NCBI GenBank assembly: GCA_021812385.1
Contig: JAKANO010000021.1
Coordinates: 1-49,923 of the forward strand
Direction: 5' to 3'
Origin: Pseudomonadota bacterium
Lineage (GTDB): Bacteria > Pseudomonadota > Gammaproteobacteria > Burkholderiales > Thiobacteraceae
Length of the DNA stretch: 49,923 nucleotides
Shown here: piece after piece, positions 32,990 through 42,367 of the stretch
How the letters are laid out: the number at the start of each line of letters is the position of its first letter
Numbering within the stretch: the first letter of the stretch is position 1
Notes under the pieces: generated by a model
The model's input: the letters and a program-made list of their open reading frames with translations, nothing else
Told to the model about the DNA's origin: nothing
Databases searched by the model: none
Program-made: the position numbers and the translations under genes

Positions 32990-34189
32990 ATGCCTGAACC
33001 CAAGCCACCTGTTAAAGCATCAGAAGCCAGCGCAGAGATGCTTTCCGGCGGCACTATCCATCGCCCGATCGAACTGCCGCGCGAATTGCTCGGCACGCTG
33101 GCGCCTTGCGATCTTTTCAACGCGCGCGGCGTGTTATTGATTAAAGCCGGTGCGCCCATACCCACGCTCATCCATGATCCGCTGTGGCCGGTGCGTCTAT
33201 TTTGCGAAGCCCAACATGCGCGGCAGTTATCCACTGCCAACCCTGAGCTGCAACTGCAACAAGTGGGGCAGCACATATCCTTGCTCTCTGCGCGCTTCCT
33301 CCGAGGCGAGCACGTGTCCGCAAGCGAGCTCTCGGTATTGGCGCAAGAAGTGTTCGACTTATGGGCTTTGGATGCCGATGCCTGCTTGGGGCTGGCGCGT
33401 TTATCGCCGCACGGCCAACCCAGCGTCTGGCACGCGCTGCATGTCGCGCTGATCGCCGCCGAGTTAGGCATGGCGCAAGGTCTGGACCAGGAGCAGATCA
33501 AAAACGTGATCGGCAGCGCGTTGACGATGAATCTTTCCACGCTGCTGCTGCATGATGAGATGTTCAATTTTAGCGGCACGCCCAATGCAGCCAAGCGCCA
33601 GGAGATTCGCCTGCATCCGCTAGAAGGCGTGCGCTGCTTGCTGCAAATCGGCAAATTCGATCCGCAGTGGATCGAGGCCGTTGGCGCGCACCACGAAAAT
33701 ATCGACGGCAGCGGCTATCCTGCGCGCCTCAAGGGGCCGCGTATTCCACTGTCAGCACGCATCGTGCGTATCGCAGACACCTTGGCCGCGCGCCTCACTG
33801 GGCGCAAAATGCGCCCGCCGCGCCACTGGAACATGCGCCACGCGCATGAGGTCAGCCATTTGGTGCAACATATTTTTGGCGCCGATTTGACGCGCCTGGA
33901 CTTGCCCTTGACCCAGCGCTTAATGAGCGTGCTAAGCCTTTTTCCACCCGGCAGCTTGGTGCGTCTGAGCAATAGTGAATTAGCCGTGGTGACGCGCCGC
34001 TCGCCCGTGTCTCCAACGCTACCGCGCCAAGTGCTCGCCGTGTTCGACGCCTACGGCGAGCCGTATGAAACGCCGCGCCCGCGCCAAATCGGCCACAGCG
34101 ATTACAGCATACGCAGCTACGCCCTCGATACCCTGCACACCTTGCCCCGCTACGACTGGCACAAGGCTTGGGGCTACGGCTTGGCTTGA
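32990..34189 (+). CDS. Degenerate HD-GYP domain protein
   Basis: The product has 399 residues. An N-terminal domain of about 140 residues (IELPRELLGTLAPCDLFNARGVLLIKAG) resembles regions that precede HD-GYP domains. The HD-GYP part keeps HPLEGVRCL and HHENIDGSGYPARLKG. However, the segment that should carry the HDxGK metal dyad reads ALTMNLSTLLL, with Met-Asn for His-Asp. The protein is therefore unlikely to hydrolyse c-di-GMP and may only bind it or act through partners. The start at ATG 32990 follows AAAGGG; a TTG at 32963 is possible. It follows prepilin 2 by about 30 bases and ends the plus-strand run before a palindromic repeat. Confidence 0.75.
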   Translation: MPEPKPPVKASEASAEMLSGGTIHRPIELPRELLGTLAPCDLFNARGVLLIKAGAPIPTLIHDPLWPVRLFCEAQHARQLSTANPELQLQQVGQHISLLSARFLRGEHVSASELSVLAQEVFDLWALDADACLGLARLSPHGQPSVWHALHVALIAAELGMAQGLDQEQIKNVIGSALTMNLSTLLLHDEMFNFSGTPNAAKRQEIRLHPLEGVRCLLQIGKFDPQWIEAVGAHHENIDGSGYPARLKGPRIPLSARIVRIADTLAARLTGRKMRPPRHWNMRHAHEVSHLVQHIFGADLTRLDLPLTQRLMSVLSLFPPGSLVRLSNSELAVVTRRSPVSPTLPRQVLAVFDAYGEPYETPRPRQIGHSDYSIRSYALDTLHTLPRYDWHKAWGYGLA

Positions 34190-34232
34190 TGGATTTGACC
34201 TGGGAAGGATGCGAAGAAAATCAAAAAATTGA

Positions 34233-34303
34233 ACCACGGAGTACACAGAGTACACGGAGGAAAACCCATTCAAAAACTCTGTGTCCTCCGTGTACTCCGT
34301 GGT
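34233..34303. repeat. Dispersed palindromic repeat, copy 1
   Basis: An imperfect 71-base palindrome begins ACCACGGAGTACACAGAG and ends with its complement CTCCGTGTACTCCGTGGT, with AAAACCC...AAAAACTCTGTG at the centre. A second copy stands at 45970-46038. This copy lies between the convergent degenerate HD-GYP and transaldolase genes, where its strong hairpin followed by TTTTTTT could end transcription. Confidence 0.88.
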
Positions 34304-34314
34304 GATCGGTTTTT

Positions 34315-35265
34315 TTAGAGCTTTTCCGCCAGCACTTTTTCCAGCTTGAGCTGATCAACCACAAAGCCGCGAATGCCTTCCGAGAGCTTCTCGGTCGCCA
34401 TGGCGTCTTCGTTCAATTCAAAGCGGAACTGCGCTTCGGTCATGCGCGGCGGCCGGGCCGCGCCGCTGGCGGCGCCATTCAAACGCCGCGGCAATTCGCC
34501 TTGCATCGCATCCAGTTCTTCCAACAAATTCGGCGCGATGGTCAGGCGATCGCAACCGGCCAGCGCAAGAATTTCCCCGACATTACGAAAGGATGCCCCC
34601 ATCACAATGGTCTTGAAGCCGTGGTCTTTATAAAACTTATACACGTTGCGCACCGAAATCACGCCGGGATCTTCTTCCGCCGTGTAATCGCGGCCGTGCT
34701 TGGCCTTGTACCAATCCATGATGCGGCCAACGAAAGGTGAAATCAGGAAGGCGCCCGCCTCGGCGCATGCACGCGCTTGGCCGAAACCAAACAACAGCGT
34801 GAGATTGCAGTTGATGCCCTCGCCTTCGAGGACTTCGGCAGCGCGCACGCCTTCCCAAGTGGACGCCATCTTGATCAACACCCGCTCGTTGGGAATGCCC
34901 GCCTCGTTGTACAGCTTGATCAACTTGCGCGCCTTGCTCAGGCTGCCGTCCTTGTCGAAAGACAATCGGGCGTCCACTTCGGTGGAAATGCGCCCCGGAA
35001 TCGACTTCAACACCTCCACGCCCACATTCACCGCCAGCTTGTCGGCGGCGTCGATAATTTGCTGGTCGGAATTCGCGCTTTTGGATTTAGCCCAGTTCAC
35101 CGCATCGGCGATGAGCGGCACATACTGCGGTAAGGAAACCGCCTTGAACAACAGCGATGGATTGGTTGTTGCATCGACTGGCTTGCGCGCGCGAATTGCA
35201 TCGATATCACCGGTATCGGCCACGATCGTGGTCATGGATTTTAATTGTTCTAACATGCTAGCCAT
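34315..35265 (-). CDS. tal: Transaldolase (TalB type)
   Basis: The product has 316 residues, the length of TalB-type enzymes. It transfers a dihydroxyacetone unit between sugar phosphates in the non-oxidative pentose phosphate pathway. The Schiff-base Lys lies in [11 protein letters not shown] (about residue 131); TNPSLLFKA near the N-terminus and [13 protein letters not shown] [12 protein letters not shown] are further signatures. The ATG at 35265 follows AAAGGGGAC; the frame is open ten codons further up but without a ribosome-binding site. It stands alone in the cytoplasmic housekeeping set, next to a small lipoprotein gene. Confidence 0.94.
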   Translation of the reverse strand: MASMLEQLKSMTTIVADTGDIDAIRARKPVDATTNPSLLFKAVSLPQYVPLIADAVNWAKSKSANSDQQIIDAADKLAVNVGVEVLKSIPGRISTEVDARLSFDKDGSLSKARKLIKLYNEAGIPNERVLIKMASTWEGVRAAEVLEGEGINCNLTLLFGFGQARACAEAGAFLISPFVGRIMDWYKAKHGRDYTAEEDPGVISVRNVYKFYKDHGFKTIVMGASFRNVGEILALAGCDRLTIAPNLLEELDAMQGELPRRLNGAASGAARPPRMTEAQFRFELNEDAMATEKLSEGIRGFVVDQLKLEKVLAEKL

Positions 35266-35423
35266 AATGTCCCCTTTAATATGTTTTCTACACAAGAATG
35301 GAACCGCGGATCTACATGCGGGGCGTACTCAGATCGATATGCAACTGCGTGCTAGTTTAGCGCAAGTTCTTGCCCAGGAAGCGAGCAATCTCAGCGACCG
35401 GGCACCGCGACCGGGCAAACAGC

Positions 35424-35633
35424 CTACTGATTGGCTGCCTTATCGGCTTCCTGCAGATTCTGCTGCGCGGCCTGATTTGCGGCATCCAAGCGCTGCACAA
35501 CCTGGTCTTTGGTTTTTTGCGCTTGTTTCAACTCCTCGGCCTTGCTGGCGGCACCGGTCGCCGCACTGCCGATCACCTCCGCACCACAGCCTGACACTAT
35601 TAATGCTAGGGTTATTACAATAATTTTTCGCAT
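35424..35633 (-). CDS. Small lipoprotein
   Basis: The product has 69 residues. A lipoprotein signal peptide MRKIIVITLALIVSG-C has the lipobox IVSGC, giving a mature chain of about 54 residues beginning with CGAEVIGSA. The remainder is a polar Ala/Gln/Lys-rich helix (AEELKQAQKTKDQVVQRLDAANQAAQQN) likely to form a coiled coil. GAAGGA seven bases before the ATG supports it. The design resembles small envelope lipoproteins such as Lpp or entericidin-like proteins, though it is not clearly either. The gap of about 160 bases to transaldolase gives no sign of an operon. Confidence 0.8.
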   Translation of the reverse strand: MRKIIVITLALIVSGCGAEVIGSAATGAASKAEELKQAQKTKDQVVQRLDAANQAAQQNLQEADKAANQ

Positions 35634-35803
35634 GGTCTTGTCCTTCTAGGGTTGCATGCACAAATAGTAGATGGCGCGGAACCAATATTCCAAGCTGTTT
35701 TTTGGTATCATGACAGCCTTTCTGCCGCCCGCCGCTGTCTGGTTGGCGGTTTTGTTTTTTTACGGTTGGGATTGCGCCCGACTTTAACTGCATAGCTTGA
35801 TTC

Positions 35804-37423
35804 ATGACCGATACGCCCTTTTCCCCTGATTTGCTGCGCGACGTGGCCAATCGCCGCACCTTCGCCATCATTTCCCACCCCGATGCGGGTAAAACTACGC
35901 TCACGGAAAAGCTGCTGCTGTTCGGCGGTGCGATTACGATGGCCGGCACGGTCAAGGCGCGCAAGAGCGCGCGCCACGCCACCTCGGACTGGATGGAAGT
36001 CGAGAAACAGCGCGGCATTTCCGTCACCAGCTCGGTGATGCAGTTCGACTACGCCGGTCACACCATCAACCTGCTGGATACGCCGGGCCACGAGGATTTC
36101 TCCGAGGACACCTATCGCGTGCTCACCGCCGTGGATGCGGCCGTGATGGTGATCGACGCCGCCAAGGGCGTGGAGGCGCAAACCATCAAGCTGCTGGACG
36201 TGTGCCGCCTGCGCAACACGCCCATCATTACCTTCGTCAATAAAATGGATCGCGAGGTGCGCGAACCGATCGAGCTGCTGCAAGAAATCGAGTCGGTGCT
36301 GAAGATCGACTGCGCGCCCGTCACCTGGCCGATCGGCATGGGCAAGAGTTTTCGCGGCGTCTACCACTTGCTGACGCAGCGCCTGATGCGCTTCACGCCG
36401 GGCGCGGAGAAAGTAAGCGCGGAGCAAGAGCTGATCGACGGCATCGGCAATCCGTTGCTCGATCAGTTGTTTCCAGATGATGTAGCGCGCCTGCGCGAGG
36501 ACGTGGAATTGATTCAAGGCGCCAGCACGCCCTTCGATTTGGAGCGGTTTTTGGCCGGCCAGCAGTCGCCGGTATTTTTCGGCTCCGGCATCAATAACTT
36601 CGGCGTGCAGGAAATCTTGCAGGCGCTGGTGGACTGGGCGCCGCCGCCGCAGCCGCGCGATGGCGGCGCGCGCATGGTGCATCCGGCGGAGAAACACTTC
36701 ACCGGCTTCGTGTTCAAGATCCAGGCCAATATGGACCCCAAGCACCGCGACCGCATTGCCTTCTTCCGCATCTGCTCCGGGCGCTACAGTTCGGGCATGA
36801 AGGTGCAGCACATGCGCCTGGGGCGCGAAATGAAACTGGCCAACGCCTTGACCTTCATGGCCAACGAACGCGTGCACATGGAAGACGGCGTGGCCGGCGA
36901 TATTATCGGCATCCACAACCACGGCCAGCTGCAAATCGGCGATACGCTGACCGAAGGCGAAGCGCTGGGCTTTAAAGGCATTCCGTATTTTTCGCCGGAA
37001 ATGTTCCGCACCGCGCGTTCGCGCGACCCGTTCAAGGCCAAGCAGTTGCAAAAAGGCTTGCGCGAATTAGGTGAAGAAGGCGCGATTCAAGTATTCGAAA
37101 CCGCAACCGCAACCGGCGGCGATACGCTGTTGGGCGCGGTGGGGCAATTGCAATTTGAAGTGGTCGCGGCACGCCTGGCGTCGGAATACAAAGTGGATGC
37201 GGTGTACGATCCGGCCGACATTTACACCGCGCGCTGGCTGACCTTCCCGGACGAAAACACGCGGCGCAATTTCGAAAAAGAACAATACGCGCGCGTCGCC
37301 AAGGACGTGGACGGCAACCCGGTCTACCTCGCCACCAACCGCTACAACCTGAACATCGTCATGGAGAAGTGGCCCAAGGTCACGTTCCACGCCACGCGCG
37401 AGCATGGCCAGCGCTTCGATTAA
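35804..37423 (+). CDS. prfC: Peptide chain release factor 3
   Basis: The product has 539 residues, full length. This translational GTPase removes RF1/RF2 from the ribosome after peptide release. GTP-binding motifs: [19 protein letters not shown] (G1, about residue 25), RGISVTSS (switch I), [12 protein letters not shown] (G3) and NKMDRE (G4). The C-terminal region ends [14 protein letters not shown] as in other RF3 proteins. The opposite strand has a long open frame caused by high GC, which is not a gene. Its stop codon interlocks with the stop of the convergent thioredoxin-like gene (4-base overlap), so no terminator separates the two. Confidence 0.96.
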   Translation: MTDTPFSPDLLRDVANRRTFAIISHPDAGKTTLTEKLLLFGGAITMAGTVKARKSARHATSDWMEVEKQRGISVTSSVMQFDYAGHTINLLDTPGHEDFSEDTYRVLTAVDAAVMVIDAAKGVEAQTIKLLDVCRLRNTPIITFVNKMDREVREPIELLQEIESVLKIDCAPVTWPIGMGKSFRGVYHLLTQRLMRFTPGAEKVSAEQELIDGIGNPLLDQLFPDDVARLREDVELIQGASTPFDLERFLAGQQSPVFFGSGINNFGVQEILQALVDWAPPPQPRDGGARMVHPAEKHFTGFVFKIQANMDPKHRDRIAFFRICSGRYSSGMKVQHMRLGREMKLANALTFMANERVHMEDGVAGDIIGIHNHGQLQIGDTLTEGEALGFKGIPYFSPEMFRTARSRDPFKAKQLQKGLRELGEEGAIQVFETATATGGDTLLGAVGQLQFEVVAARLASEYKVDAVYDPADIYTARWLTFPDENTRRNFEKEQYARVAKDVDGNPVYLATNRYNLNIVMEKWPKVTFHATREHGQRFD

Positions 37424-38958
37424 CGCTTAACGACTTTCTCCAGAAAATCTTGCTGGCGCTCCACATCCGCCATCAAGATGCCGGCCTCGGTCAGGCGCTG
37501 CAATGCGATTTGCGGCGTATCCAAATAACGCAGAATATGTTTCGCCAAGTCCGCATGCATTTTGTCGCCGGTTTGTTTATACAAAGCCAAGGCGAAGCGT
37601 GCCGCCGCAATATTTTGATCGATTTGCGGAATCGGTTTTACCGGCGTGCCGTTGTCCACCGCGCTCACCAACCCTGCTTGCGGATAGCGGAACCACTGGT
37701 TGATAAAGGTACCCGCCTTGGCTGCTAAAGCCAGCGCCTGCTGATCGCCACTGGTTTGATACAACTGCAGCAAGGCGCGCCCCATGTACAGCGTGTCGCT
37801 CAAATACGGGCCGGCATCGTCGGTCTGGTTGTGCCGGAATCCGCCATCGGCATAGCTGCGATTCTTTAGCACCCAAGCGGCCGCTTCAACCGCGCTGTTG
37901 TAATACACCGTTTTTCCGGTCGCCTGATACAGCATCAATAAGGCCTCGATCGCCATCCCATTGCTGCTGGCGTAGAGATGTTTATCGATGCGCGGCAAGC
38001 CTTTCTTCAGGCGTTCGGCGCGGCGCAAGGCGTAGTATTCGTGGCCCTTCACGCCCTGCGTCAAATCCGCATCTTGCGTGCCGTAAAACGCCCCTTCTTT
38101 AGCGCGCATGAAGTCCAATAGATATTGCCCGATTTTATCCGCCGCGGCCGTGTAGCGCTTCTCTTTGAGCTGCATCGCGGCGAGCGAGTAAGCCCGCAGA
38201 TTATTCCATTGGCTGCGCATGATTTTTTCATAATGCGGATGTTTCCAATCGGCATCGGTCGAGTATTGGTATACCCCGCCGAACTCCGGATCGATCAACG
38301 CGATGCCCGCGTCGAGCGTGCGCCTGACGCGTTTTTCCGCCGCTTTATCCCCCTGCGCGGCCAAGTGCAAATCCCATTCGATGGTATCCAAGTCCACATA
38401 ACGCTGATCGATCAGCAGACCGCCGTTCTTGCTGTCGTGGCTGGCTACATTGCGTTGCACCAGTTTCCTTTTAACGCTGGCATCGAGCTTGAAGGAATCC
38501 GAAAACTTTGCCGGCAAGGCTATTTGCTGCCCTTCGGCGGTAGGGTCGTTCACGATCGTCGTCAACAATTGCAGCATGCTTTCGGGGTCGATATAGCCTG
38601 CGCGCTTGACGATTTCCGTGCCGTCCGGCGCAAACACGATGGTCGCCGGCCAACCCCAGTCGCGGTAGCGTTCCGCCAAATCCGGACGCGCATCGTGATC
38701 GGCCTTGAGCGGAATGAAATGCGCCTTAATGTAAGCCGCGACCTTTGGATCGGCATAGGTTTTCGCATCCATCACGTGACACCAATGGCACCACACCGCC
38801 TCCAAATCCAGGATCAAGTATTTCTTTTCTTGCGCCGCCTGGGTGAATGCGGCAGCGTCATGCGGCTTCCACGCAATCAGCGACTTGGCCTCCACACCGG
38901 CGGTGGCGTTCATGGCAAAGCAAAGCAGCGCAAAAAATCCAATGCATTTCAGTTTCAT
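37420..38958 (-). CDS. Exported DUF255 thioredoxin-like / glycosidase-fold protein (YyaL/SSP411 group)
   Basis: The product has 512 residues. A signal peptide ([21 protein letters not shown]) sends it to the periplasm. The N-terminal DUF255 thioredoxin-like domain has [19 protein letters not shown], with a CxxC pair, and [12 protein letters not shown]. The rest (about 190-500) is an alpha/alpha-barrel-like region with [35 protein letters not shown] and repeated helical pairs. Proteins of this group are usually cytoplasmic and about 600-700 residues; this one is exported and shorter. Its function in the family is poorly known; a disulfide or redox role is suggested by the CxxC. The ATG at 38958 with AGGA upstream fits the signal peptide; the longer frame does not. 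Confidence 0.8.
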   Translation of the reverse strand: MKLKCIGFFALLCFAMNATAGVEAKSLIAWKPHDAAAFTQAAQEKKYLILDLEAVWCHWCHVMDAKTYADPKVAAYIKAHFIPLKADHDARPDLAERYRDWGWPATIVFAPDGTEIVKRAGYIDPESMLQLLTTIVNDPTAEGQQIALPAKFSDSFKLDASVKRKLVQRNVASHDSKNGGLLIDQRYVDLDTIEWDLHLAAQGDKAAEKRVRRTLDAGIALIDPEFGGVYQYSTDADWKHPHYEKIMRSQWNNLRAYSLAAMQLKEKRYTAAADKIGQYLLDFMRAKEGAFYGTQDADLTQGVKGHEYYALRRAERLKKGLPRIDKHLYASSNGMAIEALLMLYQATGKTVYYNSAVEAAAWVLKNRSYADGGFRHNQTDDAGPYLSDTLYMGRALLQLYQTSGDQQALALAAKAGTFINQWFRYPQAGLVSAVDNGTPVKPIPQIDQNIAAARFALALYKQTGDKMHADLAKHILRYLDTPQIALQRLTEAGILMADVERQQDFLEKVVKR

Positions 38959-39211
38959 ATTATTTTTCCTTGAGGAATGCTCGACTTGAGTAATGCTCGA
39001 TAAGACGCGTAGCAACAGGCAAAATTATAGAACAATTAAATAACATTAAATGTGAACTGTTTGGCAGCATTTTCCGTCTACATTATGTACTTCTGCATTG
39101 GCATTATTTAAATCCCATTTTTTTCAAGTAGCGCCTAATATTAAAAAGGCTCTACGCATCACTTTCACGATCGTCTCTGCCTTTCCCATTGTGTATCTAG
39201 GAGAATTTGTC

Positions 39212-39712
39212 ATGGCCACCGTTAAATCCAAAAACCGCACTGCGGAAGCAAGGCCGCAATCCCCGCCGGCAACCCCCATCACCCGTGAACAGCGTTACCA
39301 GATGATTGCCGAAGCCGCTTATTTTCGCGCACAAAAGCAGGGCTTTTGCGGCAACCCCGCACAAGACTGGCTGGAAGCCGAAGCGGAAATCGACCGCATC
39401 TTATTGCACCGCGACCAATCCGAGCTTAGCCCGAAGCAAATGTTCCAGCAAAAGCTCGAAGCACAACTCAAGGAACTCGACACCCTATTCGACAACTTGA
39501 AACTGCAAGCCAGCCTTGGTAAGGCCGAGCTGCGCACCGAAGTTGAAAAGCAACTTGAGTCGCTGGCGCACAAGCGCAGAGACGCACAATCCAAACTGAA
39601 CGAATTGAGCCGGCGCACCGAAGGCGCCTGGGAAGACCTAAAAGTAGGCACCGAAAAAGCCTGGGACGAAATGCGCCAGACGCTAAACCAGATCGCTGAA
39701 CGTTTTCGATAA
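39212..39712 (+). CDS. DUF2934 protein with C-terminal coiled coil
   Basis: The product has 166 residues. The segment REQRYQMIAEAAYFRAQKQGF followed by NPAQDWLEAEAEID is the DUF2934 motif, a short helical module common in proteobacteria. After it comes a long amphipathic helix (about 75-165) rich in Lys, Glu and Leu with KLNELSRRTEGAWEDLK and EKAWDEMRQTLNQI, which resembles coiled-coil magnetosome or phasin-like tails. The start at ATG 39212 follows TAGGAGAATTTG; the frame open to 39098 is not used. No membrane segment or signal is present. Its role is unknown. Confidence 0.78.
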   Translation: MATVKSKNRTAEARPQSPPATPITREQRYQMIAEAAYFRAQKQGFCGNPAQDWLEAEAEIDRILLHRDQSELSPKQMFQQKLEAQLKELDTLFDNLKLQASLGKAELRTEVEKQLESLAHKRRDAQSKLNELSRRTEGAWEDLKVGTEKAWDEMRQTLNQIAERFR

Positions 39713-39784
39713 GCGCGTGCTGGAGGCGTCGATACTTTGACTTGGTTAAGACAAAAATCGCGCACTAAAGGAAGACACAACCAC

Positions 39785-40258
39785 ATGTCGTTACAACTGA
39801 CTTCGAGCGCCTTTCAAGACGGCGGCGAGATTCCCGCACGCTACACCTGCGAGGGGCAAAATATCTCGCCGCCTCTGGCGTGGTCCGGCGCGCCCGCGGC
39901 GACGCGCAGTTTCGCGCTCATCGCAGACGACCCGGATGCACCCGACCCGCAAGCGCCGCGCATGGTGTGGGTGCACTGGGTGTTGTACAACTTACCGGCC
40001 AATGCCGAGCATCTCCCGGAGGCCGTTAGCGCCTTACCGCCTGGCGCCATCGCGGGTATCACGGACTTCCAGCGCACGGGTTACGGCGGCCCCTGCCCGC
40101 CCATCGGCAGGCACCGTTATTTTTTTAAGTTGTATGCCCTGGATACACCGCTGCCCGATCACGGCGCCGCCAGCAAAGCCCAAATCGAACATGCCATGGC
40201 CGGGCATATCCTGGCCAAGACACAGCTGATGGGCACTTACTTAAAACACCATCAATAA
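39785..40258 (+). CDS. YbhB/YbcL family Raf-kinase-inhibitor-like protein (PEBP)
   Basis: The product has 157 residues. The phosphatidylethanolamine-binding fold is marked by IPARYTCEGQNISPPLAWSGAP, ADDPDAPDPQAPRMVWVHWVLYNLP and GYGGPCPPIGRHRYFFKLYALD. These give the anion-binding pocket (DPDAP and GPCPP-GxHRY). No signal peptide is present, so it is cytoplasmic, as for YbhB. Family members bind small anionic ligands, and their bacterial role is unclear. It appears to be monocistronic. Confidence 0.92.
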   Translation: MSLQLTSSAFQDGGEIPARYTCEGQNISPPLAWSGAPAATRSFALIADDPDAPDPQAPRMVWVHWVLYNLPANAEHLPEAVSALPPGAIAGITDFQRTGYGGPCPPIGRHRYFFKLYALDTPLPDHGAASKAQIEHAMAGHILAKTQLMGTYLKHHQ

Positions 40259-40278
40259 TTTGTGTCTCGCAACTGGGT

Positions 40279-41643
40279 CTATTGTTTTTTTCCGTAGCGG
40301 GAAAGCAATTCCAACACGCCATCGAATGCATCGCGCAGCGCCCAGGCCTTGTCTATATAACTGCTGCGGTTGGCTGCTTCCTTGAGGCCATCGTTGAGCG
40401 CCTTATTCGGTCCGGCGCAGGCGCCAGCATTACGCGAGATATCCAGAATCGCGCCTTCATACACGCGATAGCAAGCTTCGATATTGCCCTTGTTATACAG
40501 CGGCGCGCCGACATTGATGGCGTCGACGAGGGAGCTGCCGATATATTTCATATTGTCGTTGCTGCAACCTTCGAGCAGATTAAACGCATGCTGCGGTATG
40601 TTGCGGGGATAGGTCGGACTGTTGCCTGTTAGCGCATGCGCTTTTGCATTCGGCGCCGACGCGCGCTTGATCACGTCGAGCACGCCATCGAAGGTATCGC
40701 GCATGGCCCAAGCCTTATCGGCCCATGTAGTGAGCTTGTCGGCGCGCTCCACGCCATCGAGCAGCACCCGTTTTGGGCCCGGACAAAGCGCCAGCTTGCG
40801 ATTGATATCCAGTGCTGCGGCGGCGTAAACGCGAAAGCACGCCTCGTGGTTTCCATCGTTGTACAGCGGCGCACCGACTTTAATCGCATCCTGAATTGCA
40901 GCCTGAATTTCAGCCCGGCGTTGCGCTGGGCACCCTTCCAGCAGGCTCAATTCATACACTGCCGCCTTGTGGCTCGACTTGCTCTCGGGCGGCTTCCATG
41001 CGGCCAGCGGTGTGCCCCGGCCGCTGCGCAACATCGACTTAAGCTGGTTCACCGGCATGCCGAAATTGAGGTTTTGCCCCTGCGTGACGATCAGCGTCGA
41101 TATCCCGATCACTTCGCCCGCCTCGTTGAACAACGGACCACCCGAGGAGCCGTGCGAGATCGGCGCCGAGACCTGCAAGACCGTGAACTGCGGATTGATT
41201 TTGCGTACTGCGCTCACCAGCCCATCGGACACGGTATTCCCGAGGCCCAGCGGATGGCCAATCGCGACCACGCGTTCGCCCACCTTCACTTTTGCGCTAT
41301 CGCCCAGCACTAATGGCGTGAGATTCTTTGCCGCTATGCGCAGCACAATCAGGTCGTGGAGCGTATCGTAGTTAATCACTTCGATGTCCTTGAATTCACG
41401 TCCGTCGGCCAGTTCAACAATCGCCTGCCGGGCATTGCCGATCACATGCAGATTGGTGGCGATCAGCCCATCGCTTGAAACCACGAAACCGGTACCCAGG
41501 CTTGTAGCGGTTTTGATCAGCACGATCGCCGGAATCGCCCGCTCGGCGATTTTGTCCGGGGTCAGCGCCAGCGCCGCTACCGATGGCAGCAGCGCCAAGA
41601 GCAGTATTTGGATAGTGCTTTGCCAAAATTTATGCAGTTGCAT
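40279..41643 (-). CDS. Exported trypsin-like (HtrA-type) serine protease with duplicated Cys-containing domain
   Basis: The product has 454 residues. A signal peptide (MQLHKFWQSTIQILLLALLPSVAALA) precedes an S1C-type protease domain with triad residues in TNLHVIG (His), YDTLHDLIVL (Asp) and ISHGSSGGPLFN (Ser). No PDZ domain follows. Instead the C-terminal half holds two tandem copies of a domain of about 95 residues: LLEGCPAQRR...AIKVGAPLYNDGNHEACFRVYAAAALDI...LCPGP...AWAMRDTFDGVLDV, and then LLEGCSNDN...AINVGAPLYNKGNIEACYRVYEGAILDI...ACAGP...AWALRDAFDGVLEL. Each has three cysteines at matching places. The second ATG (41643) gives seven bases from GAGG and is my choice over the one at 41649. 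Confidence 0.87.
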   Translation of the reverse strand: MQLHKFWQSTIQILLLALLPSVAALALTPDKIAERAIPAIVLIKTATSLGTGFVVSSDGLIATNLHVIGNARQAIVELADGREFKDIEVINYDTLHDLIVLRIAAKNLTPLVLGDSAKVKVGERVVAIGHPLGLGNTVSDGLVSAVRKINPQFTVLQVSAPISHGSSGGPLFNEAGEVIGISTLIVTQGQNLNFGMPVNQLKSMLRSGRGTPLAAWKPPESKSSHKAAVYELSLLEGCPAQRRAEIQAAIQDAIKVGAPLYNDGNHEACFRVYAAAALDINRKLALCPGPKRVLLDGVERADKLTTWADKAWAMRDTFDGVLDVIKRASAPNAKAHALTGNSPTYPRNIPQHAFNLLEGCSNDNMKYIGSSLVDAINVGAPLYNKGNIEACYRVYEGAILDISRNAGACAGPNKALNDGLKEAANRSSYIDKAWALRDAFDGVLELLSRYGKKQ

Positions 41644-42367
41644 CGTCATGCCTCGGTATGTTGGCAAATCACCCAGCGGTTTTTTCAGAAAAGTAAGCGG
41701 AACAGAATGCAGTTCCCGCCTTCCTCGGCAGTATGCATGCGGCCTTCCGCCACGGTCAACCGCGCCGACCAATTCAAATTTCAATGGGTCGCCATATTAC
41801 TTTTATAGCGCAATAACTTAGGCATCTGATCGCGGCTTTTCGGTTAATGCCATAGACATAAAGCGGGGGTATGCAGCGCATCGGAAGGATATTTACATTC
41901 CAAGCCGGTCTTAAAGCCTCGCAAGCCAATTTGCAATCACTCAATTTGATAAAAATTAGCCTATAGCGCTAAGTTTTCCTGCTCCGGCTCCCAGTCATTT
42001 TGGCCATGACCTTCGATTGAAAACATACTTTTATTAGATCAATTTTGATCATTTACACAAATCAATCACATAAATTTATAGAAAAATATTTTAAAAGTTC
42101 GAATTCACAATTAATTTTGCCAATTTGATGTTTTTTAAAGAAATTTATTTAGCGCTGTAATGACGTTGGATTATATGCAAATATTAATCTCAAATAACCA
42201 TAATCTAATAGTTGAAAAAGACTATATGAGGGAGTAGTTTTAACAAAGATTTAATAAATATAAGTAATTACTGAAATATTAGTGCAGTGATTTTTACGGT
42301 GGTGCGGGTTAGCAGATCCTGTATCAAAACATGAAAAATGTTTTTTTAAAGTCAGGAGATCGTGTAA
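41644..42367. other. AT-rich intergenic region before the multicopper oxidase genes
   Basis: About 720 bases without a supported gene. The part from 41900 to 42350 is clearly more AT-rich than the surrounding DNA, with runs such as AAAAATATTTTAAAAG. It separates two divergent genes and must carry the promoter of the oxidase pair. No exact operator could be named. A good ribosome-binding site (CAGGAGATCGTGTAA) ends it. Confidence 0.6.

Noticed and set aside
35708..37051. 447-codon open frame opposite prfC
   Set aside because: Antisense shadow of a highly conserved gene; composition is biased and no motif is visible.
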